This document shows positions 31,125 to 39,958 of a DNA stretch of 42,399 nucleotides, piece after piece. This DNA comes from Caldilineaceae bacterium. GTDB taxonomy: Bacteria; Chloroflexota; Anaerolineae; Caldilineales; Caldilineaceae. The notes beneath the pieces are model-generated. The model saw only the letters and a list, made by a program, of their open reading frames with translations. It was not told the origin of the DNA and searched no databases. Location of the stretch: contig JAHBVG010000057.1 in NCBI GenBank assembly GCA_019637695.1, forward strand, positions 1 to 42,399, written 5' to 3'. Position numbers and translations under genes: made by a program. How positions within the stretch are numbered: the stretch's first letter is position 1; every line of letters starts with the position of its first letter.

Positions 31125-31223
31125 AAACCATCAGCATGACGGTGTCAATTTGTTCAGATTTCTTCTATCGAATGGATAAATCGGTTTACTCGCCTTTCGT
31201 CGCGACTTAGAAGGTAGCCCGTG

Positions 31224-32420
31224 ATGAATCTAAAACGCCTCTCTGCCGTATCCGTTGGTCACTTATCGATTGATATCCTCAACTCCTCTGTCGCTATGAT
31301 TTTGACGGTGCTGGCAGTGCCTTTTGCCATCTCGAACGCGCAGATTGGGTTTGGCGTCATGCTCTACAGCCTGGTGGGGTCGCTCTCTCAGCCCTTCTTT
31401 GGGCTGCTGGCCGACCGTCTTTCGGGGCGGTGGCTGGGCGCGGTTGGCCTGTTATGGACGGCGACATTTTACGCTGGGGCAACCTTTGCCGAGAATTACA
31501 CATTCCTCTTGGTGATGATGACATTGGCTTCGCTGGGCAGCGGCGCGTTTCATCCACAAGGGGCGATGGTCGCCAGCGCCGCGGGGAAGACGCGTGCATC
31601 CAGCGCCACGGCAATCTTCTTCTTGCTGGGGCAGATGGGGCTGGCGTTAGGTCCCATCATCGCCGGGTTCGTTTTACAGTCGCTGGGGCTGGCCGGCGCG
31701 CGCACCATTGCCATTGCCAGCCTGCCTGTAGTGGCGTGGATGGCCTTGTCGTTGCATCGACCGATTGAAACAGCGACAGAGGCAGCGCCAGCGCAGCCGG
31801 GCAGACGGCCTGCGCCGGCCCCTTCGGTTGATCGCCGTCTGGCGGTGATCCTGGCCTTTGGCCTGTTGGTAGCCCTGCGCGCCACAGTTCAACAGAGCTA
31901 TTACGGGCTGCTGCCCAAATTCTTCGCCGATCAGGGATTTGAACCCGCCGTCTATGGCTTTCTTGTCGGCGTCTTCAGTATTGCGCTCGCTGTTGGTACA
32001 TTGGTGGGCGGCATCCTCGGTGATCAACTTGATCACCGGAAGCTACTCATGGGATCGATGCTGATCACGACGCCTTTCACCTATGCCATGCTCGTTGTCA
32101 ATGGTTGGCCCTATTACATTCTGTCGACGCTGGCGGGTTTTCTGCTTGGCATCCCCCACAGTGTCCTTGTGGTGATGGCGCAGAAGTTGCTGCCCAAACG
32201 CCAGGGATTGGCCAGCGGCGCAGTGCTGGGTTTCATGTTTGCCACCGGCGCCGCGGGGACGGGCCTTGTCGGCTGGGTTGCCGATTTTGTCGGGATGGCG
32301 GCTGCGCTGCGCTGGGTGGCGTTGATCCCCTTCCTTGCTGGGATCAGCGCTTTCTTCCTGGCGAAACAACCACAGCCCCAGCCCGTCGCTGTGACATCGC
32401 CCGTGGCAGGCAGTGATTAA
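31224..32420 (+). CDS. MFS transporter, fosmidomycin-resistance (FSR)-like
   Basis: Membrane exporter of 398 residues with about twelve helices. The FSR-type signature SVGHLSIDILNSSVAM at the N-terminus, the QPFFGLLADRLSGRW loop after helix 2 and SGAFHPQGAMVASAAG after helix 4 are characteristic. A proline/alanine-rich cytosolic loop (about 188-205) joins the halves. Either the GTG at 31221 or the adjacent ATG at 31224 may start it; AAGGTAG is better spaced for the ATG. FSR-type proteins export small drugs such as fosmidomycin; the real substrate here is unknown. The patatin gene follows 40 bases later and may be co-transcribed. Confidence 0.9.
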   Translation: MNLKRLSAVSVGHLSIDILNSSVAMILTVLAVPFAISNAQIGFGVMLYSLVGSLSQPFFGLLADRLSGRWLGAVGLLWTATFYAGATFAENYTFLLVMMTLASLGSGAFHPQGAMVASAAGKTRASSATAIFFLLGQMGLALGPIIAGFVLQSLGLAGARTIAIASLPVVAWMALSLHRPIETATEAAPAQPGRRPAPAPSVDRRLAVILAFGLLVALRATVQQSYYGLLPKFFADQGFEPAVYGFLVGVFSIALAVGTLVGGILGDQLDHRKLLMGSMLITTPFTYAMLVVNGWPYYILSTLAGFLLGIPHSVLVVMAQKLLPKRQGLASGAVLGFMFATGAAGTGLVGWVADFVGMAAALRWVALIPFLAGISAFFLAKQPQPQPVAVTSPVAGSD

Positions 32421-32460
32421 TTCTTTGCGTTTTCGATCCTTTGTCTGAAAGAGATCCCCC

Positions 32461-33303
32461 ATGTCTTTTCGTGAAGAATATGAACGAGGACGTATCGTAC
32501 AGATCCGCTGGCTGGGGAAACCACCCTCCCGGCGAGTTGGTTTAACACTCGGAGGCGGCGCTGCCCGTGGCATTGCCCACATTGGCGTGCTAGAGGTACT
32601 CGAAGCGCACAAGATCCCCATCCACTGTATTGCGGGCACCAGCGCTGGCGCGATTGTGGGCGGCATGTACGCTGCCGGCTTAACCCCTCAACATATGGAA
32701 GAACTGATCCGCAAGACGAGTTGGACGGAGATCGCGTCGCTTTCTCTGCCCAAACTTGGCCTGTTGAACTATGATCGCGTTACCCAGTGGATCGAAGAGT
32801 GCCTTGGGGATCGTCCTGCGCTCTTTGAAGATCTGGAGATGCGTTTTGCCGCTGTCGCCGCCGATATTGTCAGCGGCGACTTGATAGCCATTACCGATGG
32901 CAAACTGGCCGACGCGCTGCGCGCCAGTTCCTGTGTGCCTGGGATCATGACGCCGACCAAGTTGAACGGTCATTTGCTGGTGGATGGCGGCATCCTCAAC
33001 AATTTGCCCGTCTCCGTAACCCGGCGATTAGGCGCTGACTACGTGATCGCTGTGGATCTGCTGCCGCCCGGTATGGTTGGCGGCAAAGAGCCGCAAAACA
33101 TGATGGACCTGATCATCACCTCGTTTTATATGCTCATGCGTTCCACGCATAACGATGGTCCCAGAGCAGATCGGATCATTACACCCGAGATTGGACACAT
33201 CAACCTTGTCGATTTAGGACGGGTCGATGAGCTGATCGACGCCGGTCGCGCCGCTGCCGAAGAAGTCGTGCCGCTGATCAAACGAGATTTGGAGATTGAG
33301 TAG
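32461..33303 (+). CDS. Patatin-like phospholipase (RssA/NTE type)
   Basis: Serine lipase of 280 residues, cytosolic or peripheral to the membrane. The oxyanion loop GGGAARGIAH (31-40), nucleophile elbow GTSAG with S61 and the dyad aspartate D175 in VDGGILNN are all intact. Its length fits the short bacterial RssA/YchK group. GAAAGAGA lies about five bases before the ATG. It follows the FSR-like exporter after 40 bases on the same strand. The substrate is probably membrane lipid. The 3' side runs into dispersed repeat F shared with the convergent MBL gene. Confidence 0.93.
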   Translation: MSFREEYERGRIVQIRWLGKPPSRRVGLTLGGGAARGIAHIGVLEVLEAHKIPIHCIAGTSAGAIVGGMYAAGLTPQHMEELIRKTSWTEIASLSLPKLGLLNYDRVTQWIEECLGDRPALFEDLEMRFAAVAADIVSGDLIAITDGKLADALRASSCVPGIMTPTKLNGHLLVDGGILNNLPVSVTRRLGADYVIAVDLLPPGMVGGKEPQNMMDLIITSFYMLMRSTHNDGPRADRIITPEIGHINLVDLGRVDELIDAGRAAAEEVVPLIKRDLEIE

Positions 33304-33304
33304 G

Positions 33305-33370
33305 GCAGGGGGCAGGTTTGCAGGTTTGCAAGTGACAATCATCTTCGCAACTCGCATTACGCATCTCGCC
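33305..33370. repeat. Dispersed low-complexity repeat F, copy 2
   Basis: GGGCAGGTTTGCAGGTTTGC, then AAGTGACAATC and CGCAACTCGCATTACGCATC. It matches the minus strand of 9172-9222. The stop codon of the MBL gene (33357-33359) lies inside it. Confidence 0.6.
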
Positions 33371-34244
33371 TCTCTTCAACAATCTCCGCCTTTACAACTG
33401 GCCCCCGCTCGCCCTCAACTAGCCGTCCCGCAACAACCTGCCCATCGTGCTGAAAGACAAGCAGGGCGTTGCGGCGCATGGCTTCCTCGCGTAGACGGCG
33501 CTTGCCTTCGATGCTCGCCATCGGGTCGAGATCAAAAGCTGGCACCCAGGCCAGTCGCTCTAAATGGACGGCCCAATTGCACGTATCCCCCAAAAAGAGC
33601 AAGCTCTCGCCGCCGTCCTCGACCCAGACCGCCTGGATGCTGGCAGTGTGGCCGGGGATCACCTCAGTACGCACGGAGGGGCTCAGGTACTGATCGCCCG
33701 TTACAATCTCAAATTGCCCACTCGCCATGAGCGGTTCCCAGTTTTCGGGAAAATAGGTGCCACGCGTGCGTTCATTGGGGAAGCTGGCATCGGCCAGTTC
33801 CTGGCGTTGGGCCAGATAGCGAGCGTTCGGAAAGGTTGGGATCACGCCGCTCTTCGGATCGGCCTGATCGCGCCAGCGGGTGGCGCCCCCCACATGATCC
33901 CCGTGCAAATGGGTCAAGAGGACAATGTCCACATCCTCTGGGGCGACGCCCACCTGGCGTAGATCCCCGATCAACCGTTCGTTGGCATCCGTCATGCCCA
34001 GGTATGCGCGCGTCTTGTCAACCAGCTTGTCACCCTGGCCTGTATCCACCAAAATCAGACCCTTCTCTGATTCGATCAACAGGCAGCGTAAATCGGTGGG
34101 GATACGATTGCTGTCGTCTGGCTGCACGACCCGTTCCCAAAGGACGCGCGGCACCAATCCAAAAAAGCCGCCGCCATCGCTTTTTTGACGACCATCACTG
34201 ACGATATGGCAGCGAACCGAACCAATCTGAAGCGTATAGGGCAT
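33357..34244 (-). CDS. MBL-fold metallohydrolase
   Basis: Zinc hydrolase of 295 residues with the metallo-beta-lactamase fold. The metal motif HLHGDH is at H112-H117, preceded by LILVDTGQGDK, with H199 in PGHTAS and D220 in LFLGDTCNW completing the site. The group resembles quorum-quenching lactonases and AttM-like enzymes, but the substrate is not determined. The start at 34244 is chosen because AAAGGA lies about seven bases upstream and MPYTLQIG matches the family's first strand. The C-terminal residues ERRDA and the stop are encoded by repeat F. Confidence 0.88.
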   Translation of the reverse strand: MPYTLQIGSVRCHIVSDGRQKSDGGGFFGLVPRVLWERVVQPDDSNRIPTDLRCLLIESEKGLILVDTGQGDKLVDKTRAYLGMTDANERLIGDLRQVGVAPEDVDIVLLTHLHGDHVGGATRWRDQADPKSGVIPTFPNARYLAQRQELADASFPNERTRGTYFPENWEPLMASGQFEIVTGDQYLSPSVRTEVIPGHTASIQAVWVEDGGESLLFLGDTCNWAVHLERLAWVPAFDLDPMASIEGKRRLREEAMRRNALLVFQHDGQVVAGRLVEGERGPVVKAEIVEERRDA

Positions 34245-34399
34245 AGGGCGTCCTTTCATGGCCTTTTGAACGACTTCCATCGAGAGGAGTATAGCACGAG
34301 ACCGCTGTTTGACAGTACGCGGTCAGAAAACGCATACTGGGGGCGTGGTACGTGTTGCTACGTTCGTCTGTTCGTCGCATCCTATCTAGAATAGGGATT

Positions 34400-35425
34400 A
34401 TGAAGAATCAAGATACCAATCAACCCAATCCCCATCAAGGGGATAGTGATTATGATCACCTCAACAGCGAGGGCATGGAAGCGCTGACGCTGGAAGAGTT
34501 GGACGAATTTATGAAGCGGGCGAAAGCGCGCGCCGCCACCTTCCGTGAGGCGGATCGAACTGCATTGGGTGATGTCGGCCCTGTCACAGATGAAGAGACC
34601 CCAGTAGCCTTAGAGCCGTCACAGCTTGCCCGGTTGACAGAGAATTTCTTCCCCGAGTTGCCGGAACTTCCTCGCGCCCGCCGACTGGTGCAGGGGATCA
34701 TCTTCGACTTTGACAATACGCTGGCGCGGTTGAAGCGTCCCATTGATGAGTTGATGCGCGAAGGGGCAAAAAATGCCGAGGCGTATATGCGCGCTACCGG
34801 CATGGACGACCTACCCGAGGAATTTTGGGAGAGCATTGTCGAGGCGCGGATCTTTGCGCAGACCAAATCCGACGACGAACAAGAGGAGCATATCGCCGAG
34901 GACACGCTGAGTTTTCTGCTCCAATTCTTCGGCTACCCGGCCTCGAAAATGGACCCTGACGTATTACATCGCGCCGTGGATCTCTTCTACGCGCCGGAGA
35001 TGACCTCTTGGGAAGCCATGCCCGGCGCTGTCGATCTGCTGCGCCGCTTGAGCGAGGAAGGCTACAAACTAGCGATCATCGCCAACTATAGCTGTGATCG
35101 TGTCTTCCAGCGCATGGTGGACTATGTAGCTTTGCGTCCCTATTTGGATACCTGTCTCTCCAGCGCAGCGGTGGAATGGCGCAAGCCCGGCCGCGACATC
35201 TATGACGCTGTCCTTAAGCGATGGGACGCCGAACCCTACGAGATTGTCTGTGTGGGGGATAGTCTCAAGCACGACATTGCCGGCGGTATCGACCTGGGCG
35301 CGCAGACGATCCACTGCCGCATGATCCCCCTGGCTGAGGATGAGCGCATCGTCGAGACCGTCCACCCCGACGAGGTAGTCGAGGATCTGGATGAAATCCC
35401 GGCGTTGATCCACGCGTGGAGTTGA
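34400..35425 (+). CDS. HAD-family hydrolase with N-terminal extension
   Basis: Haloacid dehalogenase-type phosphatase of 341 residues. The catalytic pair D103-x-D105 is in GIIFDFDNTLARL, motif II is AIIANYS, the lysine lies in WRKPGRDIYD and motif IV in CVGDSLKHDIAGG. A cap domain lies between motifs I and II, as in subfamily I. The first 95 residues are acidic, hydrophilic and probably unstructured or helical, with no known domain. The ATG at 34400 has only a short AGGG site. Downstream is a repeat region (35426-35582). Substrate is unknown. Confidence 0.88.
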   Translation: MKNQDTNQPNPHQGDSDYDHLNSEGMEALTLEELDEFMKRAKARAATFREADRTALGDVGPVTDEETPVALEPSQLARLTENFFPELPELPRARRLVQGIIFDFDNTLARLKRPIDELMREGAKNAEAYMRATGMDDLPEEFWESIVEARIFAQTKSDDEQEEHIAEDTLSFLLQFFGYPASKMDPDVLHRAVDLFYAPEMTSWEAMPGAVDLLRRLSEEGYKLAIIANYSCDRVFQRMVDYVALRPYLDTCLSSAAVEWRKPGRDIYDAVLKRWDAEPYEIVCVGDSLKHDIAGGIDLGAQTIHCRMIPLAEDERIVETVHPDEVVEDLDEIPALIHAWS

Positions 35426-35582
35426 ACCCCTCCCTAACCCTCCCCGCAGAAAAGAAGTGGGGGAGGGGACTGTTGGTCGGCAGAGGAAATGGTACTTCAA
35501 TAGATGTTTGCAGCACATTTGGGTTGTCAACGCGCAAAGTGTCCTCCCTCAGCAAAAAAGACGCGGGGAGTTAGAGGGGGTA
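35426..35582. repeat. Inverted repeat G between convergent genes
   Basis: CCCCTCCCTAACCCTCCCCGC at the left is mirrored by GCGGGGAGTTAGAGGGGG at the right, with CCCTCCCC...GGGGGAGGGG forming an inner stem at 35437-35468. It fills the gap between the HAD and BNR genes. GGAGTTAGAGGGG recurs at 37750-37762. Confidence 0.55.
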
Positions 35583-35586
35583 CCGC

Positions 35587-37674
35587 CTAGCGCTCGATCA
35601 ACGGCAGCCAGTGGTTGGTCGATGGCGGCGAGGGCAGGGTGCGTTTCCACAATCCCTGAGAATTGCTTGCGTAAAGGATCTGCTCCTCGCCCTGCTGGAC
35701 AATCGCCAGGGCTGATACAGATCCAATGGGCAGACCTAGCGACTCCCATTGCGCCAAGAAGGGATGCCAACGGTAGACGCCCTGATCAGCGGCAACCAGG
35801 ATCTGTCCATCCTCTGAGACGACCAGATCCCAGATAGCACTCATCCAACCGTCTTGAGCGTAGCGTGACAGGATCTGCCAGCTTTCTCCATGATCGTCGC
35901 TAACCATCAGATCCTCAAAATAGAAACCTAATGCAAAGAGTCTCCCTTCGGCTGCGTAGAATCGCTCAATTCGGTTAGGGGCTGCTTCCTGATTGCGTGC
36001 AACTTGTCGCCAGGTTGCGCCGCCATCCTCACTGATCAAGAGTGGCCACGCCCCACCGACCAGCACCGCTGAGGCATAGAGACGTGTTGGCAGTTGTGGA
36101 TCAACGAGTACGGCGGTTACATTGACGGTCCCGGTAATTGGGAGTGTCTCCCAACCGCCCATATCTCCACCACCGCTGCTGGGTCGCCAGCGACGGATTA
36201 TCCCTCGCCTTTCGTATTCAGAGGGTCGTTCTTGTCCTGCAATCAAAGGGAGTGCAGGATCAGTGTGCGAAAGATCAATAGCATTTACCAGCATATGATT
36301 CGGCTCTGTCCACAAAAGATCGGTGCGCCACTGCATCTCTCCTGCCGTTGCAGAACCACCATGAAGCTTACCCCGACCAATGGCCAACCCGATCCTCTCT
36401 TGCGGATCGACTACTACCTGTTCGACAAAAACGTCGGTGAGCACAGTCGTCCAGCTAAGACCACCATCACCACTGCGGAAAAGGCCGTTGCGGGTAAGGT
36501 CGAACCGGCTGGCTGCCACATAGATAACTCCATTATCAACCGTCTTGATATCCGCAATTGCTACTGGCGAATGAATTCCGTTGTTTTGTTCCTGCCAGGT
36601 AGCGCCTCCGCTTACGCTGCGCAAAATACCCTTTCTAGGGGTCCAAGCATAGAGCAGTGATGCATCGTCCGGGGCGACCACTAAACGGGTCCAAGGATCT
36701 GGCAGCGGCTCAGTAGCCAGCCACCACGTCTTGCCGCTGTCGTCGCTACGGTAGAGAACTGGTATCCAGTCATCAAACTGAGGATTGAAGCCAAACCTGG
36801 AGGCGACAATATACGCTGTCCCGTCTCTCGCAAACAAAACCTCTATTGGCTCCAAGAAATGCCGCAATGGAAACATAGAAATATTGCGCCAGCTCTGTCC
36901 CCCATCATAGCTCTGCTCAACACCTCCATAGGTCGCCGCGAGCAGGTGATCAGGATCGGTCGGGTCAACTGCGACTTTCTGAACACTTGGTGGCAGCGTA
37001 CGATTACCTGTCCAGGTCAGGCCACCATCCTTACTCATGAGTAGGGTAACATCACTCCGGCCAACGCTTACATAGATGATTTGGGGATCATCGGCGGCTA
37101 CTGCCAGGGGTCCGACCATCTCCAAACAGGAGAGATCCGTATATTGCGAGGTATTACCAGCATCCTCACTGCGGGCAAAAAGCCAGGGTGCATAACAATT
37201 TGAATCCCCTTCGTCTACCTGGCCGAGTACATAAACCAGCGAGGGAGCAGGTGTGGCGATGTAGACGCCAGTGGTGAGAATTCCCGTCCAGTTTAGTCCT
37301 CCATCGGTAGAGCGAAACGTGCCGGAGTTGTTTGTCAGGTAGAGCATCTGCTCGTTGCCAGGATCGACCAACAGCGCCTGGATTAAAGTTGGCGAGAGAG
37401 CATTAGAGACTGTCACTACCTGTGTCCATGAAAGCGCGCGATCCTGGCTGCGGAAGAGACGAACACCAAATGGGTGATCGACGAATGTATAAAGCGTTTC
37501 CGGTTGCGAAGGGGCAACTGCCATTGCCAGGGCCACACCTCCCGGCAGGATCGGTCCATCCAATCGCACCCAAGCTTCCTGTGCATGGGTAACTGTGCCT
37601 GTGCCCAAGCTTACCCACATGAAAACCAGCCCTAACAGAGTTATGCCAAAAAGAGTGCCCAATCGTTTCATCAT
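35587..37674 (-). CDS. Secreted BNR/Asp-box repeat protein
   Basis: Exported protein of 695 residues. A signal peptide (hydrophobic about 9-25, cleavage near VTHA) is followed by a beta-propeller-like series of BNR/Asp-box repeats, S-x-D-x-G-x-x-W: RSTDGGLNW, SKDGGLTW, SYDGGQSW, RSDDSGKTW, RSGDGGLSW, SEDGGATW and SDDHGESW. It resembles VPS10/sortilin- or YCF48-like propellers and carries no sialidase arginine triad that I can identify. The protein ends in NHWLPLIER, a hydrophobic-basic tail similar to the C-terminal motif of many secreted Chloroflexota proteins. AAGGA lies about 10 bases before the ATG. Role is probably binding at the cell surface. Confidence 0.88.
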   Translation of the reverse strand: MMKRLGTLFGITLLGLVFMWVSLGTGTVTHAQEAWVRLDGPILPGGVALAMAVAPSQPETLYTFVDHPFGVRLFRSQDRALSWTQVVTVSNALSPTLIQALLVDPGNEQMLYLTNNSGTFRSTDGGLNWTGILTTGVYIATPAPSLVYVLGQVDEGDSNCYAPWLFARSEDAGNTSQYTDLSCLEMVGPLAVAADDPQIIYVSVGRSDVTLLMSKDGGLTWTGNRTLPPSVQKVAVDPTDPDHLLAATYGGVEQSYDGGQSWRNISMFPLRHFLEPIEVLFARDGTAYIVASRFGFNPQFDDWIPVLYRSDDSGKTWWLATEPLPDPWTRLVVAPDDASLLYAWTPRKGILRSVSGGATWQEQNNGIHSPVAIADIKTVDNGVIYVAASRFDLTRNGLFRSGDGGLSWTTVLTDVFVEQVVVDPQERIGLAIGRGKLHGGSATAGEMQWRTDLLWTEPNHMLVNAIDLSHTDPALPLIAGQERPSEYERRGIIRRWRPSSGGGDMGGWETLPITGTVNVTAVLVDPQLPTRLYASAVLVGGAWPLLISEDGGATWRQVARNQEAAPNRIERFYAAEGRLFALGFYFEDLMVSDDHGESWQILSRYAQDGWMSAIWDLVVSEDGQILVAADQGVYRWHPFLAQWESLGLPIGSVSALAIVQQGEEQILYASNSQGLWKRTLPSPPSTNHWLPLIER

Positions 37675-37755
37675 GGGGTTTTCCTTTTAAGGTTGGAGAT
37701 GGTTGTAATCACCTTAGCTATATAACAATGCTCTTTCCCCTGTGTTGTGAAGGAG

Positions 37756-38460
37756 TTAGAGGGGGGTTACAGGTTGAAAAGTGCTCCAAATCGAAGTGAC
37801 GATCAGGGCTTGGGCGGGGCCGTAGGTGAGCCAAACCAGTTTGTTGAGGAAAGGGAAGCGCCCAGGTTTGAAGAGATCCACGGCGATGAGGAGATCGCTG
37901 ATCAGGAAGAGTGCCGCGCCCACCGCCAACCCTGTAAAAAGCGGCTGTTGAAGGGCCAATCCTGTGGAGACACCGGCAGTGGAAGCCAACAACAACGCGT
38001 AGATCAGCGCGGCGCGGTGGAGGATGGTGTCCTGCTCGCCGCGCAAGATGACGAAGTAAGCCACCAACGCCCCGATCCCCAACCAGAGGATCCAGCCGAT
38101 CCAGTTGATGGGGGCGTAGGTGATGACAGCGACAATGTAGAGGATGTGGCCGATCCCAAAGGCAGCCATGCCGCCTAAGACCCGGTTGGGTGCAGGCAAG
38201 ACTTTAGCCATAAAGAGGTCGCCGATGAAGCCCAATGTCATACCGGCAGCAATGAACCCGGCATAGCGGATCGAAGGCAGCGCATCGGCGAGGATGTAGC
38301 CATACCAACCCACCCCGACCAACACCAGCGATGATCCTAACCTGGCCCAGCGCGATCCCCACGTATCCACCGCCGAATGACGCCCCAGCCAGAAACTGCC
38401 CAAAAGCAAAAGGGCCCACCCTACAATGAGAATCCAGGCGATCAGGTCGAGTGGCGGCAT
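37756..38460 (-). CDS. YhhN family membrane protein (lysoplasmalogenase-like)
   Basis: Membrane protein of 234 residues with about eight helices. The YhhN/TMEM86 pattern is visible: MTLGFIGDLFMAK in the middle and GAALFLISDLLIAVDLF near the end, each with the conserved aspartate. Animal members hydrolyse the vinyl-ether bond of lysoplasmalogen, but bacterial substrates are mostly untested. It starts with ATG at 38460 after a GTTAAACGCAGAG repeat-like stretch. Its stop lies next to a GGAGTTAGAGGGGG repeat shared with region G. Confidence 0.85.
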   Translation of the reverse strand: MPPLDLIAWILIVGWALLLLGSFWLGRHSAVDTWGSRWARLGSSLVLVGVGWYGYILADALPSIRYAGFIAAGMTLGFIGDLFMAKVLPAPNRVLGGMAAFGIGHILYIVAVITYAPINWIGWILWLGIGALVAYFVILRGEQDTILHRAALIYALLLASTAGVSTGLALQQPLFTGLAVGAALFLISDLLIAVDLFKPGRFPFLNKLVWLTYGPAQALIVTSIWSTFQPVTPL

Positions 38461-38491
38461 AAGTTAAACGCAGAGTCGTGAATGCGGACTT

Positions 38492-38582
38492 AAAGATGAA
38501 TAAAGAATTAAGATTAGGTAGAGAAGAGATCGCCGCAAACGAACCAAGATCGTAAACCCCACTCTTTATTCTTTATTCATTT
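38492..38582. repeat. Inverted repeat I (GAATAAAGAATTAAG type)
   Basis: GATGAATAAAGAATTAAGA near 38495-38513 is mirrored by CTCTTTATTCTTTATTCATT at 38562-38581. The stop codon of the next gene (38573-38575) lies inside its right arm. Confidence 0.6.
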
Positions 38583-39211
38583 CTGTACCCGAGCAATTGC
38601 GGCTCCGCCCAGACGGCCCAGTTCCAGCGGGCGTCGCCGAGGGCGTCGGTCATGAGTTGAACGACGGCACTTTGGCCGGCCAGGTTGGGCAGATCGATGA
38701 GATAGCGTTCCCACCGTGTGCTCTGTTTAGTGGTACTCCAAAGGCGCATCCCGTTGACGAGGATGCGAAAGGCGCACAGGTTCTCCCCTTCCATCAAAGC
38801 GCCATCCCGGATGCCCACGCCAAACTGCATACGCAGCCGGTCAATGTCCCCGGGTACACGGAACTGATATTCCACCACAGCACTGCCTGTCACCGGCGGA
38901 TGTTGCCAGAGCGCATTTTGCTGCACCATGCCGCAGGTCGCCGGTCCAACTTTGATCTCCATTAGATCGGGTCTGCGCGTGGCGGCCTGCCGCGCTTTGG
39001 GGAAGGCTTCGAGGAAGTCATACTTCCAGACCAATTGCTGATCCGCGCCCTCGTCGCTCTCGTCATCGTCGAGCAGGCTATGCCAGAGTTCCTCTTGCCA
39101 TTTAAGGTAGCTAATGTATTGGGAAAGCTGAACGAGAGATTGCTCGCCCAGATCGCTAATGCGGCGGATCACCGCATTGAGGGTCTCTTGCCGTGGATCA
39201 AAATCAGCCAT
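38573..39211 (-). CDS. Hypothetical protein with beta-sandwich C-terminal domain
   Basis: Protein of 212 residues, not recognised as a named family. The N-terminal 50 residues (LNAVIRRISDLGEQSLVQLSQYISYL) form helices like those of DUF2281-type or antitoxin-related helical regions. An acidic linker (LDDDESDEGADQQ) leads to a beta-rich C-terminal domain (about 85-205) with ILVNGMRLWS, WERYLIDLPNL and DARWNWAVWAEPQL, reminiscent of NPCBM-like sugar-binding sandwiches. No signal peptide is seen, so a secreted sugar-binding role is doubtful. It starts at 39211 with a weak AAAGAG site; its last residues and stop lie in repeat I. Repeat D lies between it and the HNH gene upstream. Confidence 0.65.
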   Translation of the reverse strand: MADFDPRQETLNAVIRRISDLGEQSLVQLSQYISYLKWQEELWHSLLDDDESDEGADQQLVWKYDFLEAFPKARQAATRRPDLMEIKVGPATCGMVQQNALWQHPPVTGSAVVEYQFRVPGDIDRLRMQFGVGIRDGALMEGENLCAFRILVNGMRLWSTTKQSTRWERYLIDLPNLAGQSAVVQLMTDALGDARWNWAVWAEPQLLGYRNE

Positions 39212-39237
39212 CGTGGTCGAACTCTTTGTGGGTGGGA

Positions 39238-39345
39238 TGTGAGTAATGAGTAATGAGCAATGAGTAGATCATGTTAAGTTACTAAACGGACAAAGAGACT
39301 TTTGTTATGGTTGCGCCTCTACCTACTCATTACTCATTACTCATT
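39238..39345. repeat. Inverted repeat D, copy 2
   Basis: GAGTAATGAGTAATGAGCAA at 39240-39259 is mirrored by CTACTCATTACTCATTACTC at 39319-39343. The same unit occurs at 14958-15032. It separates the hypothetical gene from the HNH gene stop by a few bases. Confidence 0.7.
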
Positions 39346-39350
39346 GGAGT

Positions 39351-39908
39351 TCACTGCACGCCGACAAGCTCGTTGACCGACATGGGCATATCGCCGTGCG
39401 CCAGCAATCCATTCATCATAGCTTCCCAGCGGGAGGCCGCGGTAGGGTTGCTGAGCAGGACCAGCGCAACGTAGGTCGGCTCGAACGGTTTGCGGCGTAG
39501 GGTCATGCCTACTTCTTCGAGCAGCAGACTCCCCTTCTTGTGGTTACATGTCTGGCAAGCCGTGACAAGATTCGACCACTCGTGCCGTCCGCCGCGACTG
39601 CGCGGATGCACATGATCGACGGTCAATTCGTGGCGGTTGGGTGTGCCATTGCAGTATTGGCAGGTGTACGCATCGCGCAGCATGATAGCCGTGCGTGTTG
39701 GCGGCACAGAGCGATGTGGCAACCGCACATAGCGAGTCAGGCGGATCACCAGGGGTTCGGGCAGCGAACGGCTGCTGCTACAGAGCATTCGTTCGGTTGC
39801 TTCCACCATTTCCGCCTTTTCGCGGAGCAGCAAAACCACAGCTCGCCGTACAGAGACGAGGCTCAATGGCTCGAAAGTGGCATTCAAAACAAGCACCATC
39901 CTGGACAT
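39351..39908 (-). CDS. HNH endonuclease
   Basis: HNH nuclease of 185 residues. The HNH core runs from TCQYCN (C83, C86) through LTVDHVHPRSRGGRHEWSNLVTACQTCNHKK (D98, H99, N113, C118, C121), with two CxxC pairs that bind a structural zinc. The first 70 residues (MVLVLNATFEPLSLVSVRRA) are the typical N-terminal part of the stand-alone HNH family present in cyanobacteria and Chloroflexota. GAGGGTG lies six bases before the ATG at 39908, so that start is favoured. These proteins are often housekeeping and not part of a mobile intron; no intron or restriction partner is nearby. Confidence 0.9.
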   Translation of the reverse strand: MSRMVLVLNATFEPLSLVSVRRAVVLLLREKAEMVEATERMLCSSSRSLPEPLVIRLTRYVRLPHRSVPPTRTAIMLRDAYTCQYCNGTPNRHELTVDHVHPRSRGGRHEWSNLVTACQTCNHKKGSLLLEEVGMTLRRKPFEPTYVALVLLSNPTAASRWEAMMNGLLAHGDMPMSVNELVGVQ

Positions 39909-39958
39909 ACGTACACCCTCTTTGTCCGGCGCCTGTGCCAAGCAAGCGAAGGACAGTA

